Assembly (NCBI RefSeq): GCF_039521925.1 | Contig: NZ_BAAACY010000063.1 | Location: 10,526 to 74,525 of the forward strand | DNA length: 64,000 bases | Direction: 5' to 3' | DNA from: Virgibacillus salarius | GTDB taxonomy: Bacteria > Bacillota > Bacilli > Bacillales > Amphibacillaceae | Shown: one piece after another, positions 8,294 to 16,488 of the stretch | How the letters are laid out: every line of letters begins with the position of its first letter | Position numbering within the stretch: the first letter of the stretch is position 1 | Program-made: the position numbers and the translations under genes | Notes under the pieces: generated by a model | Databases searched by the model: none | Told to the model about the DNA's origin: nothing | Seen by the model: only the letters and a program-made list of their open reading frames with translations

Positions 8294-9097
8294 TTAGCCA
8301 AACTTTTTCGTCCGCTCTCTCCAAGATAATTTTACTTTTTTTAGTGCAGCTATTACATGTTCAATGGAATTAAATCGTTTCTCAGCATCCGTCTCTGTCA
8401 ACTTCAAAATAACCTTTACAAAGGATTTTGGAGCGCGCTCATTTAATATACTTTTATTCGTTGTGGTATATATATTTTCTCCATCAGAAATGAGATAAAA
8501 TAATGTAGCACCTAAAGAAAATAAATCAGAGCGTTTATCAATAACACCTTTCTCAAATTGTTCCGGTGCAGCAAATCCTATTGTACCCAAAGCAGATGAC
8601 CGTTGTGATTCATTTTCAAAAACGGAAGTTCCAAAGTCTATTAAATGAATGGTATTATCCTTCGTTAATAAAATATTAGAAGGCTTTATATCTCGTATAA
8701 CAATAGACGGATGCTTCCTGTGGAAAACCTGGATGATATCAGCTATCTTCCTGCCAATTTCGAGTACTTCATCCCATTGAAATCTTCTATTCCTTTGTTC
8801 TATGAAATCAGCTAAATTCGTACCATTGAATTTTTCCATGATAATTGCTTTATAATGATCCTGAATCGTTACAATATCAAATAATGTCGGAACATTCGTA
8901 TGATCGATAGCTGCTAATATTTTCGCTTCATTGGTAATTTGATTCGTAAACAATGTCGTAGGTTGTTTAACTACTTTTAATACTGCTATTTGTTTTTTCG
9001 GACCTACAACTTCATAAAGCTGCGATGTTCCGCCTTCACGAAAAAAGCTTTTTACTCTGTATTTGCCATTAATACGATGATTCTTGATAACCTTCAT
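8294..9097 (-). CDS. Hanks-type serine/threonine protein kinase
   Basis: A 267-aa soluble kinase with all active-site elements: a glycine-loop variant REGGTSQLYEV (20-30), catalytic Lys41 (AVLKV), the alpha-C Glu57, RDIKPSN at 135-141, DFG at 154-156 and an AAPEQ loop (176-180) for the P+1 site. It has no transmembrane or PASTA part, unlike PrkC, so it is a cytoplasmic catalytic domain only. It lies 7 bases from the PP2C gene and 18 bases from the EssB-like gene, clearly in one operon. Kinase, phosphatase and FHA reader together make a complete Ser/Thr phospho-switch, presumably acting on pilus assembly or secretion. Confidence 0.9.
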   Translation of the reverse strand: MKVIKNHRINGKYRVKSFFREGGTSQLYEVVGPKKQIAVLKVVKQPTTLFTNQITNEAKILAAIDHTNVPTLFDIVTIQDHYKAIIMEKFNGTNLADFIEQRNRRFQWDEVLEIGRKIADIIQVFHRKHPSIVIRDIKPSNILLTKDNTIHLIDFGTSVFENESQRSSALGTIGFAAPEQFEKGVIDKRSDLFSLGATLFYLISDGENIYTTTNKSILNERAPKSFVKVILKLTETDAEKRFNSIEHVIAALKKVKLSWRERTKKFG

Positions 9098-9104
9098 GAC
9101 TCAT

Positions 9105-9947
9105 CTATCTTCCTTTACGTCCCAAAATAAGAACAGATACATCATCATGGTAGTTCGCATCTCTTGCCAGATTACAAAAATGCTCCGCTATTTTTTGTAA
9201 GGAATGTTCTCTTTCTAAACCCTCTTGAAATTGCTTATGGAGATCCTCCTTTGTAAACAAAGAGTATAGACCATCCGTACATAAGATAAAATGTTCTTCT
9301 TCCGAACATGCGTTCATAGAGACAAATGGATCTATTTCTCCTTTAACTCCCATACACTGTGTTAATAAGTGAGACTTATCATCCTTCTCTGCTTCTCTTT
9401 CCGACAAGGCCCCATTCTCCACCTGCATTCTTGCCCAAGTATGATCTTTAGTAAGCTGTACAAAACGCTTGGACTGCTCCAAATCAATAGTGTCGTCACT
9501 TTCCTCTAAACGAATAGCTATTGTTTTTCGCACTCGATAAATTCTCGTATCACCTACATGACAAATAAGATATTGATCACCCACAATAATTAGCACACTT
9601 AATGTCGTTCCTAAATGATGATCTTCTCGTTTACCTATATCGATTAGCTTTTGATTAATTACATGAAAGATACCAGCTATTGTGTCTTGGCAATCTTCTA
9701 AAAAACGTTCTGAATTATCATGTTTAATCAGCTTAGTTCTCCACCATTTTAAGATATAATTGGCGGCATAGAAGCTTGCTATATCTCCAAACGTATGCCC
9801 CCCCATCCCGTCAGCAGCAATTAAAATATGCGCTTCTTCATTCTGGTTAAGATAGCTCGAAGTATATTCAATATAATCTTCATTTATTTTTTTATCTGGA
9901 CCTTTCATCGTAAATAATCCAAAATCAATACCCTTCGTTGCATTCAT
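9105..9947 (-). CDS. PP2C-family Ser/Thr protein phosphatase
   Basis: A 280-aa cytoplasmic Mn/Mg-dependent phosphatase of the PPM family (PrpC/Stp-like). Metal-binding aspartates are visible in NED (22-24), ADGMGG (45-50), the CTDGLY motif near 226 and HDDVSVL (D268/D269). The GDTR motif is also present (HVGDTRIYRVR). Length is slightly above PrpC. Its ATG overlaps the FHA gene's stop by one base (TAATG), so translation is coupled. It should reverse the phosphorylation made by the adjoining kinase. Confidence 0.92.
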   Translation of the reverse strand: MNATKGIDFGLFTMKGPDKKINEDYIEYTSSYLNQNEEAHILIAADGMGGHTFGDIASFYAANYILKWWRTKLIKHDNSERFLEDCQDTIAGIFHVINQKLIDIGKREDHHLGTTLSVLIIVGDQYLICHVGDTRIYRVRKTIAIRLEESDDTIDLEQSKRFVQLTKDHTWARMQVENGALSEREAEKDDKSHLLTQCMGVKGEIDPFVSMNACSEEEHFILCTDGLYSLFTKEDLHKQFQEGLEREHSLQKIAEHFCNLARDANYHDDVSVLILGRKGR

Positions 9948-11410
9948 TATTTAGACACCCTATACGAATAAATTATCTTACCAATTTGGATTTCATCTTC
10001 ATTTTTTAATTCATGTATTTTATATGGAATAATCTTTTCTTCATTAATATACGTACCATTTTTTGATCCTAAATCTTTAATACCATACGTGTCTGAAAGT
10101 TTAACAAGCTCAATATGTAAACGAGAGACACCTACACTTTTTTCCACATAATCTGTACCTTTTTCAGCTCTACCAATAATATAGTTATCCTTTTCTAATT
10201 CAATACTTTCATCAGCTTCTTCTCTTTTAACAAGAAGATAATTCTTTACTTTCGGTAACTTTTTACCATGTAGCTCCTCTTCATCCAATAGCATGGTTTG
10301 ATCTCGTTGATTAGAGGATATGGATGACGTATCCGTAGTTAACGCTTCACTATTTGTATGTAGCGTAGAAGCAGTTTCACTCTGTTGCGCAAAGACTTGA
10401 TTAACTACTTCCTGATTGTACGAAATAGCGCTATCTTGTTGTGCTGGTAAATCATTCGTATGTTCTGACGTAGCTTCACTCGTCTTCTTCGCTATAGTCG
10501 ACTTATTCTTACGCTGTTTATTTTTGACTCTTACTTCCTTCTCTATAATGGTAGGCTCTACACCTGGACGCCAAACTTTCCAATATACGTACACACCCGC
10601 AATTACTCCTACACTTAAAACGGATGAAACTCCGAACATAATTGAATTTGGACTGCTTTCATAAAGCTTCCATATAACTGCCAAGGCTAAGATCCCTATT
10701 AAAATGGAATATGTTTTCATCTTACTAGTAAGCGGTGGTAATTTTTTCACTTTTTTCATGATCGTTGTCTGCTGATCTTGCTCGGCATTCGCATCTTCAT
10801 TCTCATTATTTATTGATTGCTGCTGCTGTGTCCCTTGTAATTGACTTAATAATTGCTTAAGTCCTTGCAAGCTAAAGCCAGGGTCTTTAATGTAGCTGAG
10901 AATCATCTTAAATTGAACACCTTTTAACCCCTGTACTTCACTAGCCATATTCAAGATTAATTTTTTCAATTCCTCATACATCGATGGCTTATTCGCTATT
11001 TCATTCACTGGTAGATATGTTAAGTACACTTGATGATATCCATTGCCAATATAAATAAAATCTTCATGCAAAACATACTGCTGATCATTCAGCATATAAT
11101 TGCTTGAATCTTGTAAAGCCTGAATAATATTTATAAACAAGGCATAGTACTCTTGCATTGTTAATGGCTTTTCTTTCACAATTGGCCGTAACTTTCTCAA
11201 GCCTTCAATTCGATAGTATACCGTACTACGACCATTGATGTCTTCAAAGCTCATCGGAATCAATCTTGGAATATGATTAGCTTGAATCATTTTTAATTGC
11301 AGGCTATCAAAATCTCGTTGTTCAAACCCTGTTTCTTTCGTTTTTCGTAGTTTCATATACATTCCATTTGCTTGTTCATAAGTTATATGAAACTGATAAA
11401 GTTCACTCAT
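9947..11410 (-). CDS. Membrane-anchored FHA-domain protein with N-terminal DUF6382-like domain
   Basis: A 487-aa protein. Residues 1-210 form a globular domain resembling DUF6382, which is found on firmicute FHA proteins. Two membrane segments follow (about 233-249 and 257-277), then a Ser/Thr/Gln-rich linker and a C-terminal FHA domain (about 395-487). Its phosphothreonine-binding residues are seen in IIGR, VSRLH and SKNGTYIN. It is expected to read phosphorylation by the neighbouring kinase at the membrane. The 5' part of this gene is duplicated, broken, at 13357-13474. It lies between the prepilin peptidase and phosphatase genes in one operon. Confidence 0.85.
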   Translation of the reverse strand: MSELYQFHITYEQANGMYMKLRKTKETGFEQRDFDSLQLKMIQANHIPRLIPMSFEDINGRSTVYYRIEGLRKLRPIVKEKPLTMQEYYALFINIIQALQDSSNYMLNDQQYVLHEDFIYIGNGYHQVYLTYLPVNEIANKPSMYEELKKLILNMASEVQGLKGVQFKMILSYIKDPGFSLQGLKQLLSQLQGTQQQQSINNENEDANAEQDQQTTIMKKVKKLPPLTSKMKTYSILIGILALAVIWKLYESSPNSIMFGVSSVLSVGVIAGVYVYWKVWRPGVEPTIIEKEVRVKNKQRKNKSTIAKKTSEATSEHTNDLPAQQDSAISYNQEVVNQVFAQQSETASTLHTNSEALTTDTSSISSNQRDQTMLLDEEELHGKKLPKVKNYLLVKREEADESIELEKDNYIIGRAEKGTDYVEKSVGVSRLHIELVKLSDTYGIKDLGSKNGTYINEEKIIPYKIHELKNEDEIQIGKIIYSYRVSK

Positions 11411-11425
11411 ATGAAATTCTCCCCC

Positions 11426-11938
11426 TTAAGCCAAATACATATAATAAAATGAAGTTACAACACCTGGTATTACAGCATAAATAAATGGAAAACGATTAGA
11501 AATGTTATTCTTAAAGTCGTCCAGTGGTGTTAACGATTTATCTCGAATCGATTCAAAAATATGATAGAAAGCTAACGTCATATTAACTAAAAATGTTTTG
11601 GTAAATAATAAGATAATAATTGCAATGAATCCAGCAAAAATGATGGAATACATAATGGAATATAGCGTAAATAAAACTCCAGAAATCGCTCCAATTGCTG
11701 CAAATAATTTCACATCACCAGCACCTATAGCTTTAAAAATATACAAGACTAGCATAATACCTCCACCAGCCAATAACCCAAATACAGAATTTAACAACCC
11801 GTCCAATTGATTGAAAAATAAATGAAATAACAAACCTACCATTGCACCACTAACGTTCAACCAATTTGGTAATCTGGAGTATTTGATATCATAAAATGCT
11901 GCAACCCCTAAAAACACAATTAATAGGGCAATATCCAT
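11426..11938 (-). CDS. Prepilin peptidase (TadV/CpaA-like, A24 family), copy 1 with chimeric start
   Basis: A 170-aa integral membrane aspartic protease that would cleave the Flp prepilin leader. Catalytic aspartates are D17 (FYDIKYSRLPNW) and D75 in GAGD. From residue 6 it is nearly identical to copy 2 (13490-14008). The first five residues (MDIAL) instead derive from a DUF5702/TadG-like gene, whose paralog at 18632-20797 reads METAL at the same place. The original ribosome site is lost. The ATG overlaps the stop of the 43-codon remnant upstream (TAATG), so expression probably depends on coupling. It lies 15 bases before the FHA gene. Confidence 0.88.
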   Translation of the reverse strand: MDIALLIVFLGVAAFYDIKYSRLPNWLNVSGAMVGLLFHLFFNQLDGLLNSVFGLLAGGGIMLVLYIFKAIGAGDVKLFAAIGAISGVLFTLYSIMYSIIFAGFIAIIILLFTKTFLVNMTLAFYHIFESIRDKSLTPLDDFKNNISNRFPFIYAVIPGVVTSFYYMYLA

Positions 11939-12069
11939 TACATTCTCAATCTGACGCTCAGCATTCTTAATGTATCAATAAATAAAGCATTCAATAAAAA
12001 GATTGGAAGGATGATAAGAATGGCAAAGATAGAAACTGAGCCACGCTCTCCTTTAAAAAATTTTTTCAT
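11938..12069 (-). pseudogene. N-terminal fragment of a DUF5702/TadG-like gene
   Basis: The 43-codon frame MKKFFKGERGSVSIFAILII...LPIFLLNALFIDTLRMLS matches the first ~45 residues of the large protein at 18632-20797 (GSVSIYAIMIILPIFLLNALLIDTLRILS). A small deletion shifts the frame just after MLS. The other frame continues RQIENVMDIAL straight into the prepilin peptidase. It still encodes a membrane helix and ends in TAATG, giving the peptidase its start. Confidence 0.8.
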
Positions 12070-12120
12070 CACGTCATCCCCGATCATAGTAATTAATCAT
12101 GTAGTTTGCTTTTAAGATAT

Positions 12121-12759
12121 CTATTGAACTTCATCTATGCTAAATTCCCATTCAGCCATGGTAAAAATTTGGTCCCATTTTGTCCCAAATGCAAAATGGT
12201 AGTTATCAAATTTATCGATATCAAACACAAAATCGCCTGTAACTGAATCCCCTGGTGCAATTTCTCCTTCTATAATTTCAATGCCTGAAGTTTCTTGAAG
12301 AAATTGATTATCTACAGGCCCTTCATATTGATTTGTTCCCATTTCTCCAAGGCTAGGACTAAAAATATCTTCTGCCTTAAATGGTTGATCATCAATATTT
12401 TTAATGGTGACATTAACTACTGCGAAGGTTTCATTAAATAATTTAATCTCGTCTATATCTCGAAAATGTATTTCATTTAAAGTAGCCTCATAGGTATATC
12501 TTTCTTCTGAACTTACTACAGTGCCTGCATCACCAATCTGAAGGCCAGACTGGTTTTCAATATGTTCATCCTTGTTTTCAACTTGATTACCTTCATCAGA
12601 ATCCACTTCTTCAGACGTATCAGTATTATCTTGATCATTTTGTTGCTCTGTATCAGTCGTTTGATTAGTTTGTTCTGTTGTCTCATCATTAGAGCAAGAC
12701 GCTAAAAACAAACTTATTATAATTAGTATACAAATAGATATTAATTTATTTTTACTCAT
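12121..12759 (-). CDS. DUF4352-type lipoprotein 1
   Basis: A 212-aa secreted lipoprotein: signal peptide with lipobox LASC (Cys22), an acidic Gln/Asn/Thr-rich linker (about 25-75), then a beta-sandwich resembling DUF4352 (VVNVTIKNIDDQPF, IAPGDSVTGDFVFDI). It is clearly paralogous to the lipoprotein at 21461-22132, down to the ending AEWEFS. That gene also precedes a TadE-like gene, so the lipoprotein/TadE pair was duplicated as a block. It probably sits on the outer face of the membrane near the pilus; function unknown. Confidence 0.75.
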   Translation of the reverse strand: MSKNKLISICILIIISLFLASCSNDETTEQTNQTTDTEQQNDQDNTDTSEEVDSDEGNQVENKDEHIENQSGLQIGDAGTVVSSEERYTYEATLNEIHFRDIDEIKLFNETFAVVNVTIKNIDDQPFKAEDIFSPSLGEMGTNQYEGPVDNQFLQETSGIEIIEGEIAPGDSVTGDFVFDIDKFDNYHFAFGTKWDQIFTMAEWEFSIDEVQ

Positions 12760-12762
12760 ATA

Positions 12763-13355
12763 TTATCCCCCACCAAAAAAGTTGTTAATTGATTCTTTTA
12801 TTCCATCATAGACGCTACCAAGACCAGACTCTTTCCATATATATTTGGAAAAATTGAAGGTACGAATTAACTCCAGTGTGTCCGTTACTACTCGACTAGA
12901 AGTTGCCTCAAGCTGATCCCTTCCAAGAATATCCTTAAAGAAGGAAAGCATAAATAAATTGGTAGTTGCTGTCGCTTTTACTTCACTGTATACAATGTAG
13001 TTTTCATAGTCTATATCTACTTCTATGGAACCATTATATGTTGAAATACCGTTTTGTATTTTTTTGCTTTTAACACTATCATCTGGCTCAAACAAGCCAC
13101 CCAGCCCAAACATGTCTAAAACACTATTATCAGTCACTCTTCAATATAATCCATCTCCATCGAGGCCAGTGTACTGTTTCTCTCCAAATTCTCCAGTAGT
13201 TAAATCTTTGTTCGAGTCATTCCATGTATAAGCAACTTGGGCAGTGGCCTTTTGTGCTACATAATTCGCTATGCCTATTTGAAATATAACAATACAAAAG
13301 AACACACCTGCCAGCACAAAAAATAAAAATACAGGGAAGACAAGGGTAGCTTCAT
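12763..13355 (-). pseudogene. TadE-like minor pilin, duplicated and broken
   Basis: This is a second copy of the TadE-like gene at 20784-21407. From 13355 the frame reads NEATLVFPVFLFFVLAGVFF..., then AYTWND, YTGLDGDGLY, a TGA stop at 13141-13143 and RVTDNSVLDMFGLGG... to ELIRTFNFSKYIWKESG and FFGGG. The intact paralog has Trp (GLYWRVTDND) where the TGA stands, so one G-to-A change inactivated it. The N-terminal end is also lost, replaced at about 13355 by a piece of the FHA gene. A shorter product could start at 13137 but would lack the membrane helix. Confidence 0.8.
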
Positions 13356-13356
13356 T

Positions 13357-13474
13357 TTTAATTGCAGGCTATCAAAATCTCGTTGTTCAACCCCTGTTTC
13401 TTTCGTTTTTCGTAGTTCATATACATTTCATTTGCTTGTTCATAAGTTATATGAAACTGATAAAGTTCACTCAT
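13357..13474 (-). pseudogene. Duplicated 5' fragment of the FHA gene
   Basis: The frame begins MSELYQFHITYEQAN as in the FHA protein at 9947-11410, then shifts frame and ends after 38 codons. At the nucleotide level, 13357-14000 repeats 11293-11935 almost exactly. It shows that FHA 5' end plus prepilin peptidase were copied as one segment. Confidence 0.85.
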
Positions 13475-13489
13475 ATGAAATTCTCCCCC

Positions 13490-14008
13490 TTAAGCCAAAT
13501 ACATGTAATAAAATGAAGTTACAACACCTGGTATTACAGCATAAATAAATGGAAAACGATTAGAAATGTTATTCTTAAAGTCGTCCAATGGTGTTAACGA
13601 TTTATCTCGAATCGATTCAAAAATATGATAGAAAGCTAACGTCATATTAACTAAAAATGTTTTGGTAAATAATAAGATAATAATTGCAATGAATCCAGCA
13701 AAAATGATGGAATACATAATGGAATATAGCGTAAATAAAACTCCAGAAATCGCTCCAATTGCTGCAAATAATTTCACATCACCAGCACCTATAGCTTTAA
13801 AAATATACAAGACTAGCATAATACCTCCACCAACCAATAACCCAAATACAGAATTTAACAACCCGTCCAATTGATTGAAAAATAAATGAAATAACAAACC
13901 TACCATTGCACCACTAACGTTCAACCAATTTGGTAATCTGGAGTATTTGATATCATAAAATGCTGCAACCCCTAAAAACACAATTAATAGATAGAAATGT
14001 GTTGGCAT
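13490..14008 (-). CDS. Prepilin peptidase (TadV/CpaA-like), copy 2 with native start
   Basis: A 172-aa A24-family membrane peptidase with the same catalytic Asp pair (FYDIKYSRLPNW; GAGD) and hardly any differences from copy 1 (for example VGGG for AGGG). This copy has a normal N-terminus (MPTHFYLLIVFLGV) and a strong GGAGGGAG ribosome site, so it probably represents the original gene. It is followed by a broken FHA fragment instead of the complete FHA gene. Confidence 0.9.
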   Translation of the reverse strand: MPTHFYLLIVFLGVAAFYDIKYSRLPNWLNVSGAMVGLLFHLFFNQLDGLLNSVFGLLVGGGIMLVLYIFKAIGAGDVKLFAAIGAISGVLFTLYSIMYSIIFAGFIAIIILLFTKTFLVNMTLAFYHIFESIRDKSLTPLDDFKNNISNRFPFIYAVIPGVVTSFYYMYLA

Positions 14009-14023
14009 TCTTCTCCCTCCTTC

Positions 14024-14179
14024 CTAAATTAATTCCCTACCCAGCCATGCTCTGCTGCTTTTTTCTTTATTTTTACATTTCACTTTCAAGCATGCGGTTC
14101 TTTTCAAATACATGAAAGGTGTGTTACTACAACCTGATACAATTATTATGATAAACAATAATACTAATAGTTTTTTCAT
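14024..14179 (-). pseudogene. Chimeric remnant: lipoprotein signal peptide fused to the tail of a TadE-like gene
   Basis: A 51-codon frame starts MKKLLVLLFIIIIVSGCSN, a lipoprotein signal and lipobox. The region 14033-14080, in another frame, reads VKIKKKAAEHGWVGN, the C-terminus of the TadE-like protein at 16489-17082 (IKIKKIVVERGWVGN). The segment joins pieces of two gene families of this locus. The 51-aa product could still be exported, but it is best taken as rearrangement debris. Confidence 0.6.
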
Positions 14180-14218
14180 CAGTAATAACCCCTTCTTATA
14201 TCAGATTTTCTTATCTCC

Positions 14219-14259
14219 CTTAGAATGAAGATATTTAAATTTAATATCTTCATTCTAAG
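14219..14259. other. Perfect intercistronic hairpin
   Basis: The arms CTTAGAATGAAGATATT / AATATCTTCATTCTAAG (17 bp) close a 7-base loop between lipoprotein genes. There is no T run on the transcribed strand, so an RNA-stability or processing hairpin is more likely than a terminator. Confidence 0.5.
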
Positions 14260-14288
14260 AGTAGTAAGCTACCCCATATTGACAACGC

Positions 14289-14882
14289 TTATGATGAAAC
14301 AGGTAGTTCGAATTTAGTTTCCTCATTGGATGCCATATATTCATAAACCAGATAAAGAACATTATCTTTGTTAAAATCACTACTTATATATACTAAATCA
14401 CCTGTAATTTCTTCTCCTGGTTTTAATTCTTCGTTTCTTTCTAGAAAGAAATCTTCATCTTCAGAGTTTAAACCAATAGATTCTGATACAAGTTGGGCAG
14501 AAATCATTTTATTTGGTACAAATGGTTGATCGCTAATATTTTTAATAGTTGCATTAATTACAGCAAATTGTCCACCTTCTTCAGAAGTATAGCCGAATTG
14601 TTCTAGATCAATTCCATTAATTGGTTTTGAAGTTAATTCAAAATCATTAACCGTAACTTCGTATGGGAAGTCATATAAATCACTCGTAATTGTCGCCGTT
14701 TCCCCTATCTGATAAACTTTTTTATCCTCAGCATCTTTACGTTTATTATTATCATCGTTTGTTTCTGTCGCTTGTTCCTTGTTATCATCTTTCTCCTCTT
14801 TGTTATCACCTTCATCGTTATCGCTACAACCTGCTACTATAATTACTGCTAGTAGTACTAATAATGCTAATAATTTTTTCAT
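14289..14882 (-). CDS. DUF4352-type lipoprotein 2
   Basis: A 197-aa lipoprotein from the ATG at 14882, preceded by TAGGGGG. The upstream in-frame ATG has no ribosome site. Signal peptide with lipobox VAGC, then a highly charged Asp/Glu/Lys/Asn linker and a domain with YQIGETATITSDLYDFPYEVTV, FAVINATIKNISDQPFVPN and LKPGEEITGDLVY. It ends NEETKFELP. Paralogs with the same ending lie at 15468-16052 and 18045-18617. It is a surface lipoprotein of unknown role within the Tad operon. Confidence 0.75.
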   Translation of the reverse strand: MKKLLALLVLLAVIIVAGCSDNDEGDNKEEKDDNKEQATETNDDNNKRKDAEDKKVYQIGETATITSDLYDFPYEVTVNDFELTSKPINGIDLEQFGYTSEEGGQFAVINATIKNISDQPFVPNKMISAQLVSESIGLNSEDEDFFLERNEELKPGEEITGDLVYISSDFNKDNVLYLVYEYMASNEETKFELPVSS

Positions 14883-14947
14883 TGGTATCCCCCTATTTCG
14901 TTTAACAAACAATCTACCAAGATATTTCCCCACTACCTCATTGCTAT

Positions 14948-14989
14948 GCTTAGGAATAAAATATATCAAAATATCTCATTCCTAAGGGC
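14948..14989. other. Intercistronic hairpin before lipoprotein 2
   Basis: CTTAGGAAT / ATTCCTAAG arms enclose a partly paired ATAT loop. It is of the same type as the hairpin at 14219-14259 and flanks the same gene on its 5' side. Confidence 0.4.
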
Positions 14990-15025
14990 AGCAATGCTAC
15001 CCTAAGTATTATGCAAGATTATTAT

Positions 15026-15450
15026 TCAATGTTCTTTAATGTTAAATCTTACTTCTTCATCCGTCATAAATTCAAAAACTAAAAAGCTATTATTTTCTTT
15101 TTTATCAAAAGGTATAAAAAGCTCAGTACTCGTATTTTTAATTGTAAGATTTACTACAGCAAATTTAACTCCAATAAAGTCTCCACCATCTGCATTAAAA
15201 TTAGCAACGGATTTACCTTTATATTCATCCTGCTCTTTATAACTATTCAAGTAACTTTATAAGTGAAATCATATTTATTACTTTTCACCTGCACTGTTTC
15301 ACCAACATTGTGTAGTTCAATATCTTCTTGATTAGTATTTGCTGTTTCTGCAAGCTCAGAATTTTTATTTTTTTCTCTTGTATTATCACTATCACTACAA
15401 CCTGCTACAAGCATAATAATAGCAAGAAAAATTAGACAGATCTTTTTCAT
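15026..15450 (-). pseudogene. DUF4352-type lipoprotein 3, frameshifted
   Basis: The first frame (15450-15247) gives a lipoprotein signal (LVAGCSD) and HNVGETVQVKSNKYDFTYKVT, then a stop. The second frame (15250-15026) continues NSYKEQ...FAVVNLTIKNTSTELFIP and ends FLVFEFMTDEEVRFNI. Compared with its paralogs there is one frameshift at about 15247 and a deletion of the ~45 residues before the C-terminal strand. Non-functional. Confidence 0.75.
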
Positions 15451-15467
15451 AATAATCTCTAAATAAC

Positions 15468-16052
15468 TTACTTTTTAGGGTTAGGTAATACGAAGTGTGT
15501 TTCTTCATCAGATGATATTTCATATTTTAATGTGTATTTTTTTGAATCATCTAGTGGTATATCGTAAACTAGATGACCTTTCAATTCATCTCCGGGAGCC
15601 AACTCTTTATCACCAACTTCAAAAAATTCGTCATTTGAAATATCTCCCGCAGTGTCACCCTCTTTTGCTAAATTCGCTGAAAACATTTCATTTGGAACGT
15701 ACGACTCATCACTTATATTTTTAATCGTTACATCTACTACAGCAAATCCATAACCTTCATCTGCACCAGTAATATAATCTTGTATTTTCACACTGTCTAC
15801 TTCATTTTGGATATTAAAATCATTCACCGTTACCTCATAATCAAAATCATATAAATCACTGGTAATTGTTGCTGTTTCTCTCATCTGATAAACTTTTTTC
15901 TGTTCTACCGTTTCTGTAGTATTGGTTTTCGATTCATCCTGCTGAATCGCCGTTTCATTATTTTCTTCTCCAGTATCTTTGATAGTATCACCTTTATTAC
16001 TACATGCTACTAATAACAAAATTGCTAATAACAAAGTTAATGATTTTTTCAA
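15468..16052 (-). CDS. DUF4352-type lipoprotein 4
   Basis: A 194-aa lipoprotein with signal and lipobox LLVAC, a Thr/Glu/Asp linker, and a DUF4352-like sandwich (YQMRETATITSDLYDFDYEVTV, FAVVDVTIKNISDESYVPNEMFSANL, LAPGDELKGHLVYDI). It ends SSDEETHFVLP. The closest paralog is 18045-18617. An AAGGAGAT ribosome site precedes it. Confidence 0.75.
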   Translation of the reverse strand: MKKSLTLLLAILLLVACSNKGDTIKDTGEENNETAIQQDESKTNTTETVEQKKVYQMRETATITSDLYDFDYEVTVNDFNIQNEVDSVKIQDYITGADEGYGFAVVDVTIKNISDESYVPNEMFSANLAKEGDTAGDISNDEFFEVGDKELAPGDELKGHLVYDIPLDDSKKYTLKYEISSDEETHFVLPNPKK

Positions 16053-16129
16053 GAAAATCTCCTTCCTACACCGCCCCTAGTCTTATACGATATATAACTT
16101 CCCAGAAATAAAGCATATGTACGGGTTTA

Positions 16130-16470
16130 ATACATTATTTTTTAACTGGTGTTAATGACCTTTTTGTATACTTTCTTTAATATGTAAAAAAACTAACGTC
16201 AACTTAATAAAAACGGTTTTCGTAAATATAAAACTATAACTCCAATAACCCTACGAATATAATAGATATATAAAAGCACAAAGCTTAAATAATACGCCTA
16301 TTATCACTCAATAACTGCAAATAATTGCTCATCACAAGCACCTATAGCTTTTTAAAAATATAAAAGACTAGACATAATACTTTCAAACACGATTTGAATT
16401 TAGGGATTCTCTGCTTGCGAATATTAAAATAAGCTAGCGCAATTAAAAATAATTAATAAATTAATGTCCT
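16130..16470 (-). pseudogene. Decayed third copy of the prepilin peptidase gene
   Basis: No frame is open, but the nucleotide sequence follows the prepilin peptidase gene piecewise: ACTGGTGTTAATGACC, AAACTAACGTCAACTTAA, GCAAATAATTGCTCATCAC, AGCACCTATAGCTTTT and AAAAGACTAGACATAATAC. Each has a close counterpart in the two intact copies, in the same order and orientation. Many indels and substitutions make it the oldest copy. Confidence 0.75.
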
Positions 16471-16488
16471 TACAATGTTTTACCCCTA

